28,129 nt of DNA from CAIMMJ01 sp037131955 (GTDB lineage Bacteria; Bacteroidota; Bacteroidia; UBA4408). Under the pieces are notes generated by a model. It did not search any database. It saw nothing but the letters and a program-made list of their open reading frames with translations, and was not told the origin of the DNA. Of this stretch, positions 1-7,687 are shown piece by piece; the first letter of the stretch is position 1; each line of letters begins with the position of its first letter. The position numbers were made by a program, and so were the translations under genes. The stretch is taken from contig JBAXQC010000036.1 of the NCBI GenBank assembly GCA_037131955.1, positions 1-28,129 of the forward strand, in the 5' to 3' direction.

Positions 1-75
1 ACATGGTATATAAAAGCTACTGATTCTCTAGGCAAGAAAATTAGAAAAACCGGAACAGTTACTTTGATTAGATAG
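1..75 (+). CDS. C-terminal end of a probable T9SS-sorted protein (partial)
   Basis: Frame 1 is open from the window edge to a TAG at 73-75 and encodes 24 residues, beginning TWYIKATDSLGKKIRK and ending in TVTLIR. The pattern (aromatic strand, D-x-x-G turn, basic stretch, hydrophobic final strand ending in a basic residue) resembles the last two beta strands of type A T9SS C-terminal sorting domains. That is inference from a very short piece; any beta-rich protein could end this way. The stop lies 4 nt before the TTG start of the metallophosphoesterase, so the two genes are probably co-transcribed. The bulk of the gene lies outside the window. Confidence 0.45.
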   Translation, partial: TWYIKATDSLGKKIRKTGTVTLIR

Positions 76-79
76 TTAT

Positions 80-589
80 TTGAAAAAAATACTTCTAATT
101 TCTGATACACATTCTGATTTAGATAATTTTATAATTAATCATTCAAAGGAGGTTGACGAAATTTGGCATGCAGGAGATATAGGAAATATTGAATGGATAG
201 AGAATTTTTCAAAAGTTTTAAATGGTAAAACCTTTAGGGCAGTTTATGGAAATATTGACGATACAAATGTTCGAATGCTATTTCCTAAGGTCAACTCTTT
301 TGAAACAGAGAAAGTAAAAGTTGTTATTCTTCATATCGCAGGAAGTTTTTCAAATTTAAATACTGAAGCCCAGCAGGCCATTGAAACATATAAACCCCAG
401 CTATTTATATGTGGGCACTCACATATTTTAAAGGTACAGTATAATACTTTAAAACGGTTTTTATATATGAATCCGGGTGCCGCAGGAAATCATGGATTTC
501 ATAAAGTTAGAACAATGCTAAAGTTTGAATTGGTAAACGGAGATATAAAAAATTTGAATGTAATTGAAATAGGAAGAAACAAAATTTAA
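80..589 (+). CDS. YfcE/MJ0936-type metallophosphoesterase
   Basis: A 169-residue single-domain calcineurin-like phosphoesterase, the usual size for the YfcE/MJ0936 group, which hydrolyses phosphodiesters with two metal ions. All metal-binding motifs are visible: D9-x-H11 (SDTH), G32-D33, G57-N58, H85, and G112-H-S-H115. The family's NPG(S) turn appears as NPGA at 131-134. There is no signal peptide, so it should be cytoplasmic. The start is a TTG; upstream, in-frame sequence runs into stops and no ATG is available before the SDTH motif. It begins 4 nt after the previous stop. Physiological substrate cannot be read from the sequence. In many relatives purN precedes acpP; here this gene occupies that place. 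Confidence 0.9.
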   Translation: MKKILLISDTHSDLDNFIINHSKEVDEIWHAGDIGNIEWIENFSKVLNGKTFRAVYGNIDDTNVRMLFPKVNSFETEKVKVVILHIAGSFSNLNTEAQQAIETYKPQLFICGHSHILKVQYNTLKRFLYMNPGAAGNHGFHKVRTMLKFELVNGDIKNLNVIEIGRNKI

Positions 590-731
590 ATTATTTAGAA
601 ACTGGTTTATAGCAAAGCAGTTGCAAAATTGTTTGTTTACATAAGATGGTATTAGGGCATCACAATTATTGGCAATACAATTTCAAAATTTTACTTAAAA
701 AAAATCTTTAATAAAATTGTGCAAATTAAAA

Positions 732-763
732 TTTGGAAACGATGCAATATTTATTTTTCTTTG
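732..763 (+). promoter_or_regulatory. Candidate Bacteroidota-type promoter for acpP
   Basis: TTTG at 732-735 and TTTCTTTG at 756-763 are separated by 20 nt. They match the Bacteroidota -33 TTTG / -7 TAnnTTTG consensus with one mismatch (T for A at the second position of the -7). Transcription would start near 770 and leave a leader of about 20 nt before the acpP ATG at 792. The region from 590 to 731 is otherwise AT-rich and holds no gene I can support. Confidence 0.5.
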
Positions 764-791
764 CATTACTAATAATATAAAAATATAAAAA

Positions 792-1028
792 ATGTCAGAC
801 ATTACATCTAGAGTAAAAGCAATTATTGTTGATAAATTAGGAGTTGACGAAAAAGAAGTTACCCCTGAGGCAAGCTTTACAAACGATTTAGGAGCAGATT
901 CTTTGGATACCGTAGAATTGATTATGGAATTTGAAAAAGAATTTGACATTGCTATTCCAGATGATCAAGCCGAAAACATCGGAACTGTTGGTCAAGCAAT
1001 TAGCTACATTGAGGCGAACGTAAAATAA
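792..1028 (+). CDS. acpP: Acyl carrier protein
   Basis: A 78-residue acidic helical protein that carries the growing acyl chain in type II fatty-acid synthesis. The G-A-D-S-L motif at 34-38 places the phosphopantetheine attachment serine at S37, followed by the expected acidic helix (DTVELIMEFE). Length and sequence are typical throughout. It starts at an ATG just after a promoter-like element, with no Shine-Dalgarno sequence, as is usual in this phylum. fabF follows 21 nt downstream, and the pair is the standard acpP-fabF arrangement. The protein is cytosolic. Confidence 0.98.
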   Translation: MSDITSRVKAIIVDKLGVDEKEVTPEASFTNDLGADSLDTVELIMEFEKEFDIAIPDDQAENIGTVGQAISYIEANVK

Positions 1029-1049
1029 TCCATAAAACGGATAGCTTCA

Positions 1050-2303
1050 ATGGAATTAAAAAGAGTAGTAGTAACGGGACTTGGAGCACTTACGCCACTA
1101 GGGAATACAGTTAATGAGTACTGGAACAACCTTGTGGCAGGAGTTTCTGGCGCCGCTGCTATTACTCATTTTGATGCTACAAAATTTAAAACCAAATTTG
1201 CTTGCGAAGTAAAAGGATTTGACGTAGGGCAATTTATAGAAAGAAAGGAGTCCAGAAAAATGGACAAATTTGCCCAGTATGCTTTAGTTGTTTCTGACCA
1301 AGCAATTGTTGACTCTGGTTTGCATGTTCCTTCGTTAAATCCAGATAGAGTAGGTGTAATATGGGGCTCAGGAATTGGTGGGCTAGATACTTTCTTACAC
1401 GAATGTTCTGATTTTGCAAAAGGCGATGGAACGCCAAGGTTCAATCCATTTTTTATTCCAAAAATGATAGCTGATATTGCTCCCGGGCTTATCAGTATAA
1501 AATATGGATTTAGAGGACCAAATTTTACAACAGTTTCTGCTTGTGCATCCTCAACTAATGCATTGATTGATGCTTTTAACTACATTAGGTTAGGCAAAGC
1601 AGATGTTATGATTAGCGGTGGTTCTGAGGCGGCTGTAAACCAAGCCGGTATAGGCGGATTTAATGCTCTGCAAGCCTTATCTACCAGAAACGATTCTCCA
1701 GAAACAGCATCTCGTCCATTTGATTTAGACAGAGATGGATTTGTGCTAGGTGAAGGCGCTGGTGCAATGGTTTTAGAAGAGTACAACCATGCCATTGCAA
1801 GAGGTGCAAAAATTTATGCAGAGTTTGCAGGTGGTGGAATGAGTGCCGATGCTTACCACATGACTGCCCCACATCCTGATGGATTAGGTGCAACAAACGT
1901 CATGAAAAATGCATTGTCGGATGCTGAAATGTCTAAAAATGAAATTGATTACATCAATGTTCACGGAACTTCAACACCACTAGGTGATATAAGCGAAACA
2001 AAAGCGATAGTAAGTGTTTTTGGAGAGGATGCTTACAAACTCAATATTTCTTCTACAAAATCTATGACTGGTCACTTGTTAGGCGCAGCAGGAATTATAG
2101 AAGCAATATCATCTGTTTTAGCAGTAAAAAATGATATCGTCCCTCCAACAATTAATCATTTTACAGATGACCCCACTTTTGACCAACAATTAAATTTTAC
2201 ATTTAATAAGTCTCAATCAAGAGTAATTAATGCTGCACTCAGCAACACCTTTGGTTTTGGTGGTCACAATGCTTCTGTGATTTTTAAAAAACTGAAGCAT
2301 TAA
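1050..2303 (+). CDS. fabF: Beta-ketoacyl-ACP synthase II
   Basis: A 417-residue thiolase-fold condensing enzyme that adds malonyl-ACP to acyl-ACP in fatty-acid elongation. The Cys-His-His triad is complete: C165 in TVSACASSTN, H305 in NVHGTSTP, and H342 in SMTGHLLGAAG. The late glycine-rich loop NTFGFGGHNAS near 399-409 is present. Length matches FabF (about 412-420) rather than FabH. It sits 21 nt after acpP and is followed at once by rnc, whose start lies 6 nt beyond the fabF stop in the same frame. Elongation of C16:1 is the usual FabF role; chain-length preference cannot be read here. Confidence 0.98.
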   Translation: MELKRVVVTGLGALTPLGNTVNEYWNNLVAGVSGAAAITHFDATKFKTKFACEVKGFDVGQFIERKESRKMDKFAQYALVVSDQAIVDSGLHVPSLNPDRVGVIWGSGIGGLDTFLHECSDFAKGDGTPRFNPFFIPKMIADIAPGLISIKYGFRGPNFTTVSACASSTNALIDAFNYIRLGKADVMISGGSEAAVNQAGIGGFNALQALSTRNDSPETASRPFDLDRDGFVLGEGAGAMVLEEYNHAIARGAKIYAEFAGGGMSADAYHMTAPHPDGLGATNVMKNALSDAEMSKNEIDYINVHGTSTPLGDISETKAIVSVFGEDAYKLNISSTKSMTGHLLGAAGIIEAISSVLAVKNDIVPPTINHFTDDPTFDQQLNFTFNKSQSRVINAALSNTFGFGGHNASVIFKKLKH

Positions 2304-2309
2304 AATCAG

Positions 2310-3041
2310 TTGTTAAACTTTTTGTTTCCGATTTTATTTTACAAATCTTTTAATAAGGAAAAGAGACTCTATTCGTTTCTTAAGAATTTATTGGGATTTT
2401 ACCCAAATAATATCGAATACTACAAACAAGCGTTAAGGCATAAATCAGCTTCAAATGTTATTATTAAAGGAGTAAAAGATAGCAATGAACGTTTAGAATT
2501 TTTAGGCGACGCAATCCTTAGTACCGTTATTGCAAATTACTTGTACAACAAATTTCCGTTAAAAGACGAAGGATTTTTAACCAAGATGAGGTCGAGAATT
2601 GTTAGTAGAGACAGTATAAATCGTTTATCAAAAAAACTTGGATTGCCTGAGTTTGTAGAAACAGTTAAGCACAACAACATAATTTCTAAATCTTACGAAG
2701 GCGATGCCCTAGAAGCTTTAATTGGCGCCGTTTTTATGGATTTTGGGTACAAAAAAACAGAACATTTTATAGTGAACAGGTTAGTGAATATCCATTTAAA
2801 TATGGATGAAATAGAACATACTGAAATTGATTTTAAAAGTAGAGTAATAGAATATTCACACAAAGAAAAAAAATCCATTAAGTTTGTTATTGACCAAGAA
2901 GGAGGGAAAGGGCAAAGCGATTATTATAAAATTTCGCTGTTTATAGGCAGTGAAAAGGTTTCTGAGGGAGTTGGAAAATCAAAAAAAAGTGCTGAACAAC
3001 AAGCTTGCGAAAAATATTGCAAAGAGTTGATAATAATTTAA
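2310..3041 (+). CDS. rnc: Ribonuclease III
   Basis: A 243-residue double-strand-specific endoribonuclease used in rRNA processing. The signature NERLEFLGDA is at 59-68, and the second catalytic acidic cluster GDALEALIGA at 131-140 (D132, E135). A C-terminal double-stranded-RNA-binding domain covers about 172-240, ending in the KSKKSAEQQAC helix. The start must be non-ATG: the frame is shared with fabF, whose stop is at 2301-2303, and the first ATG lies inside the catalytic domain. TTG at 2310 is the best choice; TTG at 2322 is possible. The hydrophobic N-terminal extension before the RNase domain is common in Bacteroidota rnc. Probably co-transcribed with acpP-fabF. Confidence 0.96.
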   Translation: MLNFLFPILFYKSFNKEKRLYSFLKNLLGFYPNNIEYYKQALRHKSASNVIIKGVKDSNERLEFLGDAILSTVIANYLYNKFPLKDEGFLTKMRSRIVSRDSINRLSKKLGLPEFVETVKHNNIISKSYEGDALEALIGAVFMDFGYKKTEHFIVNRLVNIHLNMDEIEHTEIDFKSRVIEYSHKEKKSIKFVIDQEGGKGQSDYYKISLFIGSEKVSEGVGKSKKSAEQQACEKYCKELIII

Positions 3042-3069
3042 TTATAAATAACATCAATTTAATTTTCTT

Positions 3070-3100
3070 TTTGTTACAATTGTCATTCAATTAAAATTTG
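3070..3100 (+). promoter_or_regulatory. Candidate promoter for the IPExxxVDY-pyk pair
   Basis: TTTG at 3070-3073 and AAAATTTG at 3093-3100 are 19 nt apart. They fit the -33/-7 Bacteroidota consensus with one mismatch at the first T of TAnnTTTG. A start near 3107 would give a leader of about 19 nt before the ATG at 3126. It would allow the pair to be expressed separately from the upstream acpP-fabF-rnc genes. Confidence 0.45.
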
Positions 3101-3125
3101 TTTAGCTTAGTGTTCTTATTACACA

Positions 3126-3590
3126 ATGTCGAAAAAAATTAATATCAAGTGGGACGAAGAGTTTTTTATTGCAGGAATTATTTCTGCGGTTAGAGATTAT
3201 AAACTTGTGTTTGATATCAATACATTTTTTCAGCTCGATTTAAAACGAATAGATGATATTGAAATGATTGTAGAGGAGTCTACTACCGGTGCTGGATTGT
3301 TTGAAGAATCCGAAAAAGAAAATAGAAATGAACCAAGCAAACACTCTGCATTTCAGTTCTACGACGAAAATTCAAAAAAAGAATACAGCGTAATTTCCAA
3401 TTTGGGTTCCAAAGGATTTTTACTGGCTGATCAAAAAAAGTTCGACTATTTTTTTTTACTAAGGGTTGAATCTCATAAAAAAAAAGAGTTCGAAAAAATA
3501 GTAAAATCTTTTGCAGAAATTGAAACGGTATCGGCAGCGGTTATTTTGGAAATAAAGAATGTACAATCGAAAATAAATTTATTTATTTAA
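3126..3590 (+). CDS. IPExxxVDY-family protein
   Basis: A 154-residue protein of unknown function. Family membership rests on position (between rnc and pyk, its conserved place in Bacteroidota), size, and an N-terminal WDEEFFIAGIIS stretch followed by a basic/acidic core. The name-giving I-P-E-x-x-x-V-D-Y is degenerate: L100-A-D-Q-K-K-F-D-Y108 aligns to it, keeping only the final D-Y and conservative replacements elsewhere. There is no signal peptide or membrane segment. It lies 11 nt before pyk, so co-expression with pyruvate kinase is likely, but no role in glycolysis is shown. The coding sequence carries two 9-nt homopolymers and a slippery heptamer, treated under findings. Confidence 0.75.
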   Translation: MSKKINIKWDEEFFIAGIISAVRDYKLVFDINTFFQLDLKRIDDIEMIVEESTTGAGLFEESEKENRNEPSKHSAFQFYDENSKKEYSVISNLGSKGFLLADQKKFDYFFLLRVESHKKKEFEKIVKSFAEIETVSAAVILEIKNVQSKINLFI

Positions 3591-3601
3591 AAAAATATAA
3601 A

Positions 3602-5029
3602 ATGAAATCTTGGAGTAAAACAAAAATTGTTGCAACAATGGGTCCTGCAAGTTCAAGCAGAGAAGTGCTTGAGCAAATGATAGAAGCTGGATTAGATGTA
3701 TGCAGAATTAATTCTTCTCACGGTTCTTACGACGATCATCAAAAAGTTATTGATATTATAAGACAAATAAACAAAGAAAAAAATACCAATATTGCCATTT
3801 TGGTTGATTTGCAAGGTCCTAAACTTAGAATAGGAAATGTAGAGAATAATGCAGTAGAATTAATTAACGGTAGAGAGGTAACGTTTACTACTACAGAAGT
3901 AATGGGAACCGCCGAAAAATTATTTATGACGTATCAGGAATTCCCTAAAGATGTAAAAATTGGTGATCATATTTTAATTGATGATGGAAAATTGAAGTTA
4001 ACGGTTGTTGAAACTAACTACGAGGATACTGTAAAAGCAGTTGTTGTAAATGGTGGAACACTCTCTTCAAAGAAGGGTGTGAACTTGCCAAATACAAGAA
4101 TTTCTCTTCCATCGCTTACAAAAAAAGATTTGTTGGATTTAGATTTTGCATTAAAGAATAATGTAGAATGGATAGGCCTTTCCTTTGTTCGTACAGTTAC
4201 TGACGTTATTGAATTAAAAGAAAAAATTAAAGCAGCTCATAAAACTTGCAGAGTTATTGCAAAAATAGAAAAGCCCGAAGCCATCAGAGAAATTGACAAT
4301 ATCATTGACATGTCCGACGGCATAATGGTAGCCCGTGGAGATTTAGGAGTGGAAATGCCAATGGAAGAAGTTCCACTGATGCAAAAGATGATTGTAAATA
4401 AATCTATCGCTGCCTCCAAACCCGTAATTATTGCCACACAAATGATGGAAAGTATGATTACAAATTATGCTCCTACACGTGCCGAAGTAAATGATGTGGC
4501 AAATGCTGTAATTGATGGAGCTGATGCGGTGATGCTAAGCGGAGAAACTTCTGTAGGCAAATTTCCTGTAAGGGTAATAGAAAACATGCAAAGCATAATT
4601 TATGCAGTTGAAAAAAATAGCAATATTTATTTTAAAGAACATAGGCCGGTTGTAAAAAACCAAACATACATTTCAGATTCTATCTGTTACAATGCATGTG
4701 TAATGGCACAGCAAGTGGATGCGGCGGCAATAGTAACTATGACAAATTCTGGTTACACAGGATTTAAATTGGCAAGTCACAGGCCCAAAGCCAATATTTT
4801 TATTTTTACAGATAATCCTGTTTTATTAAACACCATGAGTTTAGTGTGGGGTGTTAGAGGTTATTACTACAATAATTACGTAAGTACTGACGAAACAATA
4901 AAAGAAATAAAAGAATTTTTAAAGAAGAATAATTTGGTGGGCACTGACGACTTAATTATAAATATAGCGAGTATTCCTATGGAAGAAAAAGGCAGAGCAA
5001 ATATGCTTAAGTTGAGTTATATTTCTTAG
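3602..5029 (+). CDS. pyk: Pyruvate kinase
   Basis: A 475-residue glycolytic enzyme that transfers phosphate from phosphoenolpyruvate to ADP. Visible motifs: substrate-binding R35 in CRINSSHG; catalytic K221 and metal ligand E223 in AKIEKPEA; the MVARGDLGVEMP signature at 242-253 with D247; T279 in ATQMMESM. The beta-barrel B domain occupies about 72-170 and the regulatory C domain about 345-475. Length and order are those of a normal single-copy bacterial enzyme. It ends 46 nt before the convergent protease gene. Allosteric effectors cannot be deduced from the sequence. Confidence 0.98.
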   Translation: MKSWSKTKIVATMGPASSSREVLEQMIEAGLDVCRINSSHGSYDDHQKVIDIIRQINKEKNTNIAILVDLQGPKLRIGNVENNAVELINGREVTFTTTEVMGTAEKLFMTYQEFPKDVKIGDHILIDDGKLKLTVVETNYEDTVKAVVVNGGTLSSKKGVNLPNTRISLPSLTKKDLLDLDFALKNNVEWIGLSFVRTVTDVIELKEKIKAAHKTCRVIAKIEKPEAIREIDNIIDMSDGIMVARGDLGVEMPMEEVPLMQKMIVNKSIAASKPVIIATQMMESMITNYAPTRAEVNDVANAVIDGADAVMLSGETSVGKFPVRVIENMQSIIYAVEKNSNIYFKEHRPVVKNQTYISDSICYNACVMAQQVDAAAIVTMTNSGYTGFKLASHRPKANIFIFTDNPVLLNTMSLVWGVRGYYYNNYVSTDETIKEIKEFLKKNNLVGTDDLIINIASIPMEEKGRANMLKLSYIS

Positions 5030-5075
5030 GAACTTATGTGACCTTATGTTCTAAATATTGGTGGTACAGAGAATA

Positions 5076-7679
5076 TTATTTAGAAATTACAATCTTGCTT
5101 TTGAATGAAGTGTTAAAAGCAATGGTTTCTACAAAATAAATTCCATTGCCAAGGGTTTGAACTGAAATGAAATTTGAATTTTCCGAAAGTACTTTTTTAC
5201 CGTCGATGGAGTAAACATTTACCACAGGATTGGTGATTTTACTTTTTGGGAAATTAATCATTAAATATTCATTTGCTGGATTTGGATATACCGTTGGACT
5301 TTCTATGTTTTGTTCATTTATAAAATTTGGTTGAACACCATTGTAGAGCCAAATGTTATCGAGACTCAAGTAATTACCTTTTCTGTTTTTTGCAATGAAT
5401 TTTAATACTATTCCATTTTGCCCAGTAAATTGATTTAGACTTATGGATTCTTCTCGCCAATCTGTTGAAATTGTTGGAAGATAATTATTGGTTGTTCCTG
5501 TTGAAGTGCTTAAACTGTTTCCTCCTTTGTTGTAAATTTTATAATCAAACGATTCTCCGCAATTGTTACTTAGTAAAACTTTTAAGGAATCTGAAAGCTG
5601 CGTTGCTCTTAATTTGTATGCAACAGAAAATTTTAACGTTAATGAATCTGAATTGCTAAAATTAAATACCGGGCTTATAAGTTCATCTACGTTGTTAAAG
5701 TCAATAGAAGAATTAAACGGCATTACTGCAGAAATATTACTTTCAGCTAAACCTGCTGTGGAATCGACTTTCCAAGTGGCGTCGTTGTTTGGATTTTTTA
5801 CAACAAAATTCTGTGAAATAGCTGCAGATTCAAAGTCATCATGAAAAGGTAGGTTAGCTTCTGGAATAAAATTAAATCTACTTACTCTTCTGTTGTTTAT
5901 AACGTCAGTCTCAATAGCGTTAGAATTTAGCATTTCTGTTCGTACAAAAAATTCTATTAATCCAGATTGGTTAAAGAAAAGTGGACTTAAGTTAATTGTA
6001 TCAATCTGACCTGAAATCATTGATGTATTAATTGTAGTGTTTTGTTCAGTATTAGCAGCAATTTTATAATAAACTTTTATACCATTTATAATGCTGTCTC
6101 CATTATTTTTTATAATAATTTGAGGAGAAAAATTAGGTGTGCATAAAATTCCATTTTCTTGAGGTAGAATAATTTTTTCTACTCTTAAATCAAACTTTTT
6201 AGATGCTGGTGGAACAGGAGCATTATTTAAGGCTAAGTAATTGTAAGCCGCCAATACGTCAATCATTCCCATTCCATAAGTATTATCTTCGCCAGGTTCA
6301 CCTAAATCTATTGCTGTATTATAAAGGGCTAATTTTATTTCTTCACCGGGTAAATATGGAAAGGCTTCTTTTAGCAACAGTACAGCGCCTGCAACATGCG
6401 GCCCGGCCATTGATGTTCCCGAATAATTTGAATAGCTATTTGTGCCTACACAAGATCTTACATTTACACCCGGGGCAGAAACTTCGGGCTTAATTAAAAT
6501 TGAACTTTCACCACCGCATACGCCAGGTCCACGGCTAGAGAAAGAGGCTATTGGATAATTTATATTATTGCCATCTAAAGCACCTACAGAAAAATTATTT
6601 ACAATGGAATTGCTGATAAAAGCTGGTCGTCCCACAGTTTGAGCACCAGGACCTTCGTTTCCTGCCGAAAAAATTGCTGCAATTCCGGCTGCTTCTACTG
6701 CATTTAATAGATCAGAAACTACACTTACACACAACGTATCGTCTTGTGGTGTTAAGGCAATTCCCCAAGAGTTGTTTATTGCATCGGGGATATCCGAAGT
6801 TGTAGCAGTATCACCATCGGGGTTCATTGCCCATTCAAAAGAAGTCATGATAACGGTTATTGGCTTTACGTCGGCAAGGTCTTGAACAATAGGATCGGCG
6901 GCGATAAAATAAGAATTAAAAGCAACTCCAATGGTATCGTTTGTATTTTGCTGCAATCCTAATACTGTGCCTATGGTGTGTGTGCCATGGCTGTTGCTTT
7001 TATCAGAGGGATATTGGCTATCAAAAGGAAACCATGTTTGAGAGTAAGAAAAATAATTAGCTAAAAATCTATTTCCAATAGCCGGATGAGTTGGCCAAAC
7101 TCCTGTATCTACACTGTATAAAATTCTACTTTGACCTGTATAACCCATTGCCCAAAGTGCAGGTGCTTTTATTGCAACAAGTCCTTGTTCTTTGCCGCCT
7201 GGGCTGGCCATTGTTTGTGTTTCTTCTATAATGGTTTGTTCAGCAATAACCTGCTTTTCAGAAGTAAGTTCAATGTGTTCAATTTCTCTAAAATTTAACA
7301 AGTCATCAATAAGTTGCGGATTAATTTTGCAATAGATAGCATTGCAAATCCAAAAAGGCCTAATAGAATCAATTGCATTGTTGGAGGTTCTCATGGTTTG
7401 CAAAAGAAACGAGTAAACATTTTTTTGAGATTCAAAGGCAGTTTTTTTAAGGAGTTTAATAGTTGTTTTAGCTCTTGAATCAGTATCTGTTTTTTTTATT
7501 CTAAACTGATTTTGCAATGAATCTAAGTTGCATTTGCTTTTAAAAACAATTAATACATCAAGAGTAGAATTTGCTGAGTTAATGGTGTCTCTGAGTGGTT
7601 TAGATAGCCATGATTCTTGAGAATAGCCAAATACTGTGTAAAAAGAAAACAATAAAAAAAGAATATTTTTTTTAAGCAT
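5076..7679 (-). CDS. Subtilisin-like (S8) serine protease with T9SS type A sorting domain
   Basis: An 867-residue exported protease. A signal peptide covers residues 1-20 (ending FGYSQ). An inhibitor-I9-like propeptide lies about 25-145. The S8 catalytic domain is about 165-480, with D191 in SVDTGVWP, H231 in SHGTHTIG, oxyanion N341 in AGNEGPG and S423 in GTSMAGPHVAG, so it should be active. After it come a CARDB-like Ig segment (about 495-600), a jelly-roll of the choice-of-anchor/MAM kind (about 615-775, starting FHDDFES) and a type A sorting domain (about 790-867, with YPNPANEY). Expected fate is T9SS export and attachment or release. The ATG lies 8 nt after the CotH gene stop, so the two form a transcription unit. 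Confidence 0.95.
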   Translation of the reverse strand: MLKKNILFLLFSFYTVFGYSQESWLSKPLRDTINSANSTLDVLIVFKSKCNLDSLQNQFRIKKTDTDSRAKTTIKLLKKTAFESQKNVYSFLLQTMRTSNNAIDSIRPFWICNAIYCKINPQLIDDLLNFREIEHIELTSEKQVIAEQTIIEETQTMASPGGKEQGLVAIKAPALWAMGYTGQSRILYSVDTGVWPTHPAIGNRFLANYFSYSQTWFPFDSQYPSDKSNSHGTHTIGTVLGLQQNTNDTIGVAFNSYFIAADPIVQDLADVKPITVIMTSFEWAMNPDGDTATTSDIPDAINNSWGIALTPQDDTLCVSVVSDLLNAVEAAGIAAIFSAGNEGPGAQTVGRPAFISNSIVNNFSVGALDGNNINYPIASFSSRGPGVCGGESSILIKPEVSAPGVNVRSCVGTNSYSNYSGTSMAGPHVAGAVLLLKEAFPYLPGEEIKLALYNTAIDLGEPGEDNTYGMGMIDVLAAYNYLALNNAPVPPASKKFDLRVEKIILPQENGILCTPNFSPQIIIKNNGDSIINGIKVYYKIAANTEQNTTINTSMISGQIDTINLSPLFFNQSGLIEFFVRTEMLNSNAIETDVINNRRVSRFNFIPEANLPFHDDFESAAISQNFVVKNPNNDATWKVDSTAGLAESNISAVMPFNSSIDFNNVDELISPVFNFSNSDSLTLKFSVAYKLRATQLSDSLKVLLSNNCGESFDYKIYNKGGNSLSTSTGTTNNYLPTISTDWREESISLNQFTGQNGIVLKFIAKNRKGNYLSLDNIWLYNGVQPNFINEQNIESPTVYPNPANEYLMINFPKSKITNPVVNVYSIDGKKVLSENSNFISVQTLGNGIYFVETIAFNTSFKSKIVISK

Positions 7680-7687
7680 ACAATAAA

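Noticed and set aside
695..949. Minus-strand open frame opposite the acpP promoter and 5' half
   Set aside because: It is antisense to a highly conserved gene, and the composition and residues look like a shadow of the acpP frame.
3432..3438. A AAA AAG heptamer in correct phase within the IPExxxVDY gene, as a possible second frameshift site
   Set aside because: The -1 frame would give an unrelated nine-residue tail and a truncated protein with no known precedent. It is best read as chance in Lys-rich AT-rich coding DNA, and it serves as a caution for the dnaX case.
5050..5084. Imperfect inverted repeat TCTAAAT/ATTTAGA between convergent pyk and the protease gene as a terminator
   Set aside because: The stem is 7 A-T-rich pairs with a 21-nt loop, lacks a T run and enters the protease stop region. 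It is too weak to call.
5563..5844. Plus-strand open frame of 93 codons inside the S8 protease gene
   Set aside because: It is antisense to the conserved jelly-roll segment of the protease and shows no recognisable domain or signal peptide.
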